A stretch of 17,623 nucleotides of DNA, taken from assembly GCA_035373905.1 (NCBI GenBank), contig DAOSOK010000062.1:1-17623 (forward strand). Reading direction: 5' to 3'. This document shows positions 13,518 through 17,623 of the stretch, piece by piece (the first letter of the stretch is position 1; every line of letters begins with the position of its first letter). The stretch is from Candidatus Ozemobacteraceae bacterium (GTDB lineage Bacteria > Muiribacteriota > Ozemobacteria > Ozemobacterales > Ozemobacteraceae). The notes under the pieces are model-generated. The model was not told where the DNA came from. It made no database searches and saw only the letters and a list, made by a program, of their open reading frames with translations. The position numbers and the translations under genes were made by a program.

Positions 13518-15992
13518 ATGGAATCAAAATCGCTCGATAATCTGGAGTTCTCGAAAGTTCTGAAGCTGATCGCCGCTTATGCCGGTTCGCGCGCAGGGCA
13601 GGATGCGGTCATGGGGCTGCGGCCGACATCCGATGTGCCGGCGATCCAGACGGCCCTCCAGGAAATGGACGAGCTGTATTCCTTTGTCGCCGGCGGCGGG
13701 CACATGCCGGTCGGAGGTCTCCGCGACCTGCGCGAGTTGATGATCCGCCTGCGGACGGGCTCGGAAAGCCTCTCCGGCGATGACCTTCTGTGCGTCCGGG
13801 CCGACATCGAGGTTGCCCGGGCGGTTCAAAAAGCCTTCGAGTCCGCCGGTTGGTTCGGGGAGCGTCTGCCGGACAGCCGTCTCGTCGAGCGCGTAAACCG
13901 CATGCCCACTCTTGGAACGGCCCACCGCGAGATCGTCCAGGCGATCTCTGACAAGGGCGAGGTCCGCGACGACGCGTCTCCGCGCCTGGCCTCGCTTCGC
14001 CGCGAACTCGCCCAGGCCCGGTCCGAGATCGAGCGCCGTCTGACGGAGCTCGTGAACGCCGGCGGAGACATTTTCCAGGACCGGTTTTTCACCATCCGGG
14101 GCGACCGCTACGTCGTGCCCGTCCGATCGTCCAGCCAAAGCCTCGTCCAGGGCCTCGTCCACGACACCTCGGGGTCGGGCCAGACCGTCTTCATGGAGCC
14201 GCTCGAGTTCCTTCCCCTCAACAACCGTCTCGCGCGCCTCCGGTCCGAAGAGCGCGAGGAGGTTCTCCGCATCCTCCGTGACCTCACGGATCTCCTGCGG
14301 AACGCGAGCGCCGAACTCGGGGAGATGTTCGAGACGCTCGTCTTCTTCGACGCCCTGCTCGCGCGGGTGAAATTCGCCCGGGACTACGATGCGCACCGGC
14401 CCGACATCGCTCCAGACAGGCATGTCCGCCTCGAACGGGCCAGGCATCCGCTGCTGCACCCCGGCTGCGTTCCTCTCGACCTGGAAATGGACCCGAAAAA
14501 GGCCTGCGTCGTCGTGACGGGGCCGAACGGGGGAGGCAAAACGGTCGCCCTCAAGATCGTCGGCGTGAACGCGCTGCTTATGCAAAGCGGTTGCTATATC
14601 ATGGCGTCGGGCGGCTCGCGACTGCCGGTGTTCGACGCCATTCTCGCCGACATCGGCGAGGCGCAGAGCATCGAGGAGCATCTATCCACCTTCACGTCGC
14701 ATCTCAAACGGCTCAAGGAGATCCTCGACGTATGCGGCCCGAAATCGCTCGTGCTCATCGACGAGATCGGCGGCGGCACCGACCCCTCGGAAGGCGCCGC
14801 GCTCGCCGGCGGCATCCTGAAGGAAATCACCCGGCGCGGCGCGTTTTCCCTCGTCACGTCGCACTACGACGCCCTCAAGGAGGTCGCGTTCGTCACGCCG
14901 GGCTTCGTGAACGCAGGCATGGAATTCGATGAATCCTCGTTCAGGCCCACGTTTCGGTTCCTCATGGGGGTGCCGGGAAGGAGCAATGCACTGGCCGTCG
15001 CGCGGCAGTTCGGCCTTCCCGAGGCGGCGCTCGCCGACCTCGCCCTGCGGATGGGCACGGGGAGCGGCGAGGAAAAGGCGCTGTTCGAGGCGCTCGAACG
15101 CGAACGCCATCGTGCCGAAACGCTTCGCCGGGCATGGGAGGAAAAGGTCGCGTCAGCCGACCGGAAACAGGTCGAACTCGACGCGGCGCTGGAGCAACTC
15201 AAGGAATTTCGGCGGACGAAACGCGACGCGCTGACCGACGAGTTCGAAACCCGACTGAAGGAACGTCTGCGCGACATCGAGAGCGTCATCCATGAGCTTC
15301 GCGAGGCCGCTTCCCGCGGAGTTGCGGTTGAGACCGACGTCCAACGTGCCCGCGGGACGCTGGCGGAAGCCAGAACGGCCCTTTCCGAACTCGACGAACG
15401 CCGGGAACTCAGCGAGCTTAGCGAGCGGCCCACGTCTTCATCCGATGAGCCTTTGAAGACCGGCGAGATGGTCATCTGGACCGGCATGCCGAAGCCGGGT
15501 GTTCTTGAAACGATCGACCCCGGCCGCGGAAAAGCCGTCGTTTCGTATGATGGAAAGAGAATGTCCGTTGCGAGCGCCGATCTGCGAAGGGCGAGCATCA
15601 AGAACAGACCTGAAAAACCCGTTTCAACCGTCATCGGTGCGGCCACCCCCCTGATCAGGGACGAAATCGACCTCCGGGGCATGCGCGTGGAGGAGGCGCT
15701 CGAGAAAGCCAAGTCCTACCTCGAGATGGCCGAAGCGCAGAAAATCGGCCGCGTCTTTCTCATTCACGGCAAGGGCACCGGGGCGCTGCAGAAATCCATT
15801 CATGAATTTCTCAAGAAGAGTCGCTGGCGCGGCAAATTCCGATTCGGCCGCTACGGGGAAGGCGATCTCGGCGTGACCGTCGTCGTGTTCGACCCCGCCG
15901 CCGATTCCCAGAAACCCGGCGAAGAGGAACGCAGCAGCCGGGGAGTGAAACTCGCTCCGGGCCGCCGCCGCAAAGGCGACCGTGATGCGTGA
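13518..15992 (+). CDS. mutS2: MutS2 family endonuclease/ATPase with C-terminal Smr domain
   Basis: This 824-aa protein belongs to the MutS2 branch, known for suppressing homologous recombination and, in some species, rescuing collided ribosomes. ATG 13518 gives the typical start MESKSLDNLEF; an upstream in-frame codon at 13485 adds only MFFFSALIRDD. The ribosome site is weak (GGGA). Domains: N-terminal lever region, Walker A GPNGGGKT (335-342), Walker B VLIDE (Asp415, Glu416), the MutS signature GGGTDPSEGAAL, TSHYDALKEVAF, a charged coiled coil (about 515-640), a KOW-like stretch around 655-690, and an Smr nuclease domain with DLRG (718-721) and HGKGTGAL (750-757). A basic tail follows. It has no MutS mismatch-recognition domain, as expected. 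It lies 203 bp after glmS; it may share that transcript. Confidence 0.96.
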   Translation: MESKSLDNLEFSKVLKLIAAYAGSRAGQDAVMGLRPTSDVPAIQTALQEMDELYSFVAGGGHMPVGGLRDLRELMIRLRTGSESLSGDDLLCVRADIEVARAVQKAFESAGWFGERLPDSRLVERVNRMPTLGTAHREIVQAISDKGEVRDDASPRLASLRRELAQARSEIERRLTELVNAGGDIFQDRFFTIRGDRYVVPVRSSSQSLVQGLVHDTSGSGQTVFMEPLEFLPLNNRLARLRSEEREEVLRILRDLTDLLRNASAELGEMFETLVFFDALLARVKFARDYDAHRPDIAPDRHVRLERARHPLLHPGCVPLDLEMDPKKACVVVTGPNGGGKTVALKIVGVNALLMQSGCYIMASGGSRLPVFDAILADIGEAQSIEEHLSTFTSHLKRLKEILDVCGPKSLVLIDEIGGGTDPSEGAALAGGILKEITRRGAFSLVTSHYDALKEVAFVTPGFVNAGMEFDESSFRPTFRFLMGVPGRSNALAVARQFGLPEAALADLALRMGTGSGEEKALFEALERERHRAETLRRAWEEKVASADRKQVELDAALEQLKEFRRTKRDALTDEFETRLKERLRDIESVIHELREAASRGVAVETDVQRARGTLAEARTALSELDERRELSELSERPTSSSDEPLKTGEMVIWTGMPKPGVLETIDPGRGKAVVSYDGKRMSVASADLRRASIKNRPEKPVSTVIGAATPLIRDEIDLRGMRVEEALEKAKSYLEMAEAQKIGRVFLIHGKGTGALQKSIHEFLKKSRWRGKFRFGRYGEGDLGVTVVVFDPAADSQKPGEEERSSRGVKLAPGRRRKGDRDA

Positions 15993-16001
15993 TGCGGGCC
16001 T

Positions 16002-16034
16002 GTCGGCGGCCTCCTTTTGACACCGGCCGCCGGC
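16002..16034. promoter_or_regulatory. inverted repeat enclosing the -35 element of the rpoN promoter
   Basis: CGGCGGCC (16004-16011) and GGCCGCCG (16025-16032) are perfect reverse complements, extended by a G-T wobble pair and a further G-C pair to 16002 and 16034. The 13-nt loop (16012-16024) contains the complete -35 TTGACA. It could be an operator for rpoN or a structured 3' end for mutS2; there is no T run after it, so it is not a standard terminator. Confidence 0.5.
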
Positions 16035-16045
16035 ATGGGTATCAT
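16017..16045 (+). promoter_or_regulatory. near-consensus sigma70-type promoter of rpoN
   Basis: TTGACA (16017-16022) matches the -35 consensus in full. TATCAT (16040-16045) follows after exactly 17 bp and matches five of six -10 bases. The expected start is near 16052, leaving a leader of about 55 nt before ATG 16108. The promoter begins 25 bp after the mutS2 stop. Confidence 0.7.
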
Positions 16046-16107
16046 GGATAGGGTCGGGGAACCGATATACCGCGTGACACAAGAGAAAAGAGCGTTCAGG
16101 GACAGTC

Positions 16108-17586
16108 ATGGACAATTCGATGAAACTGGGGCTGAGTCAGAAACTCACCCAGACACTCAAAATGACGCCGGAGATGCAACTGGCGATCAAGATTCTTCAG
16201 CTGAACAGCATCGAGCTGAAGAACCAGATGGACGAGGTTCTCGAGACCAATCCCGTCGTCGAACTCGATGAAACCGAGGCGCCCTCGACCGAGGTGCCGC
16301 TCGACAAGCTGCCTCAGACGGCCGCCGATCTCTCGGCCCCGCCGCCATCGACCGATTTCGCCGAGCCGGGTCGACAGGACTACGCGATCGACTGGCAGAA
16401 ATACATCCAGGACAGCGAAAGCTCCGAAATTCGCGTTTCCGCCGGCGGCTACGCGGGCGACGAGGAGACGACCTTCGAGAACTTCACCTCGAAGAAAAGC
16501 TCGCTGCGAGATCATCTCGAAACCCAGCTCCGCGAGGCTCCCCTCAACCCCACCGAATTGAAAATCGGGGAATATATGATCGGCCTGATCGATCGGAACG
16601 GCTATCTGCGCCACACGCGCGACCAGATCGCCGACCTCCTGAAGATCGATCCAGCCGTCGTCGAGCGCGTCGTGCGGGTCATCCAGACCATGGATCCGCC
16701 CGGGGTCGGCGCCTTCGACCTTCGCGACTGCCTGCTGATCCAGGCGCGCGACGAAGGATTCCATGATGATGCCGTGACGGCGATCATCGATCGCCACCTC
16801 GAAGACCTTGCAGGCAATAAGCTTCCCGCAATCGCCAAGGCGACCGGTTACGAACTCGAAGAGATCCAGGCCGCCGTCGAGGCCATCAAATCCTTCAACC
16901 CGAAGCCGGGAGCGGCCTTTCCGTCGGGCGGCGACGAAATCTACGTTACACCAGACGTCTTCATCCAGAAGAACGAGGTGGGGGAATACGTGGCGACGCT
17001 GAACGAGCGCGACATGCCCCGCCTCAGGATCAACAACCTCTATCGCGATGCGATCAAGAACAAGGACCTGACAGACAAGGCGACGTACGAGTTCATTCGC
17101 ACGAAACTCGACGCGGCGCGCTCGTTCCTGCGCTACGTCGATAAGCGGAAAGAGACGATTCTCAATGTGACGCGCGCCATCATCGAGGTCCAGCGCGACT
17201 TTCTCGACTTCGGCATCCTGCATCTGAAGCCTCTCACCCTGCAGGACGTCGCCGGCATGGCCGGGGTGCATGAATCGACGGTCAGCCGCGCCACGAGCGG
17301 AAAATACGCTCAGACGCCGCGCGGGCTGTTCGAACTCAAGTTCTTTTTCTCGGGCGCGGCCCGCACCCAGAGCGGGGAAGACGTTTCGACGCTCGCCGTC
17401 AAGCAGCGCATCGACGACCTCGTCAAGCAGGAAAACCCCGCCAAGCCTCTTTCCGACAGCGATATCGTCGCCCGCCTGAAAACCGACGGGATCTACATCG
17501 CCCGCCGGACGGTCGCAAAATACCGGATGGAGTTGAATATTCCCAGTTCGTCGGCTCGCAAACGAGCACAGCAATTCTCACTTTGA
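16108..17586 (+). CDS. rpoN: RNA polymerase sigma-54 factor
   Basis: This 492-aa protein directs RNA polymerase to -24/-12 promoters and needs AAA+ activators for open-complex formation. ATG 16108 has GGGA about 5 bases upstream. Region I (about 1-50) starts MDNSMKLGLSQKLTQTLKMTP and is Gln/Leu-rich, an acidic region II follows (about 52-95), then the core-binding domain (GVGAFDLRDCLL, YVTPDVFIQKNEVGEYV), the HTH (HESTVSRATSGKYAQTPRG) and the RpoN box ARRTVAKYRM at 465-474. All parts are present, so it should be functional. Its last five residues, QQFSL (488-492), and the stop lie exactly within the right terminal repeat; the native end was probably near SSSARKRA. It has its own promoter. Confidence 0.97.
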   Translation: MDNSMKLGLSQKLTQTLKMTPEMQLAIKILQLNSIELKNQMDEVLETNPVVELDETEAPSTEVPLDKLPQTAADLSAPPPSTDFAEPGRQDYAIDWQKYIQDSESSEIRVSAGGYAGDEETTFENFTSKKSSLRDHLETQLREAPLNPTELKIGEYMIGLIDRNGYLRHTRDQIADLLKIDPAVVERVVRVIQTMDPPGVGAFDLRDCLLIQARDEGFHDDAVTAIIDRHLEDLAGNKLPAIAKATGYELEEIQAAVEAIKSFNPKPGAAFPSGGDEIYVTPDVFIQKNEVGEYVATLNERDMPRLRINNLYRDAIKNKDLTDKATYEFIRTKLDAARSFLRYVDKRKETILNVTRAIIEVQRDFLDFGILHLKPLTLQDVAGMAGVHESTVSRATSGKYAQTPRGLFELKFFFSGAARTQSGEDVSTLAVKQRIDDLVKQENPAKPLSDSDIVARLKTDGIYIARRTVAKYRMELNIPSSSARKRAQQFSL

Positions 17587-17622
17587 GTACCCAAGCGGTT
17601 TTCCGTCGGACATTTGACTGAT
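17569..17622. repeat. right copy of the 54-bp terminal inverted repeat
   Basis: Exact reverse complement of 1-54. The inner boundary at 17569 coincides with the first base of rpoN codon 488, and the repeat supplies five codons and the TGA stop at 17584-17586. Both copies point outward, so the repeat body lies outside the window on each side. An overlap of about 55 bases at contig ends is also what a de Bruijn-graph assembly with a k-mer near that size leaves when it stops at a repeat. Confidence 0.9.
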
Positions 17623-17623
17623 T

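Noticed and set aside
13524..14681. Minus-strand frame opposite mutS2
   Set aside because: Shadow frame; mutS2 is unmistakable on the plus strand.
16096..17574. 492-aa minus-strand frame opposite rpoN
   Set aside because: Shadow frame; rpoN has every expected motif.

Overview
This is a high-GC bacterial window with eight confident protein genes on the plus strand, one small HTH gene and one possible microprotein gene on the minus strand. It has no rRNA, tRNA, CRISPR array or visible transposase. The periplasmic lytic transglycosylase with a signal peptide, the multi-pass sensor phosphatases and rpoN point to a diderm (Gram-negative type) bacterium. MutS2 together with many SpoIIE/STAS signalling parts suggests a non-proteobacterial, environmental lineage. 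Ca. Riflebacteria/Ozemobacteria would fit, but that is only an impression from gene style and was not tested.

Layout. 1-54: one copy of a sequence repeated in inverted orientation at 17569-17622, so the contig is bounded by two outward-facing copies of a longer repeat. 151-2205: slt-like lytic transglycosylase. 2222-2600 (minus): a 48-aa possible membrane microprotein and an excisionase-type HTH protein, convergent with slt. 2601-3072: a regulatory gap with a good plus-strand terminator that has no obvious upstream gene, a relic of a 9-bp periodic repeat, and a sigma70-type promoter. 3073-9704: a likely operon of an STAS anti-anti-sigma protein, two tandem paralogous four-TM, HAMP-linked SpoIIE-type phosphatases, and a zinc-ribbon/TM/pseudopilin-like protein. 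9837-15992: a secreted or periplasmic TPR protein, glmS and mutS2. 16108-17586: rpoN, with its own near-consensus promoter, ending inside the terminal repeat.

How the genes may work together. The STAS protein and the two membrane phosphatases look like the input half of a partner-switching circuit: extracytoplasmic signals would control dephosphorylation of the STAS serine. The kinase/anti-sigma partner and the output are not in the window. slt (murein turnover) and glmS (first step of amino-sugar synthesis) are envelope genes; mutS2 and rpoN are housekeeping/regulatory genes. The most unusual parts are the double-ectodomain tandem phosphatases with a linked pilin-like zinc-ribbon protein, the outward-facing terminal repeats that supply the last five codons of rpoN, and the apparently orphan terminator.
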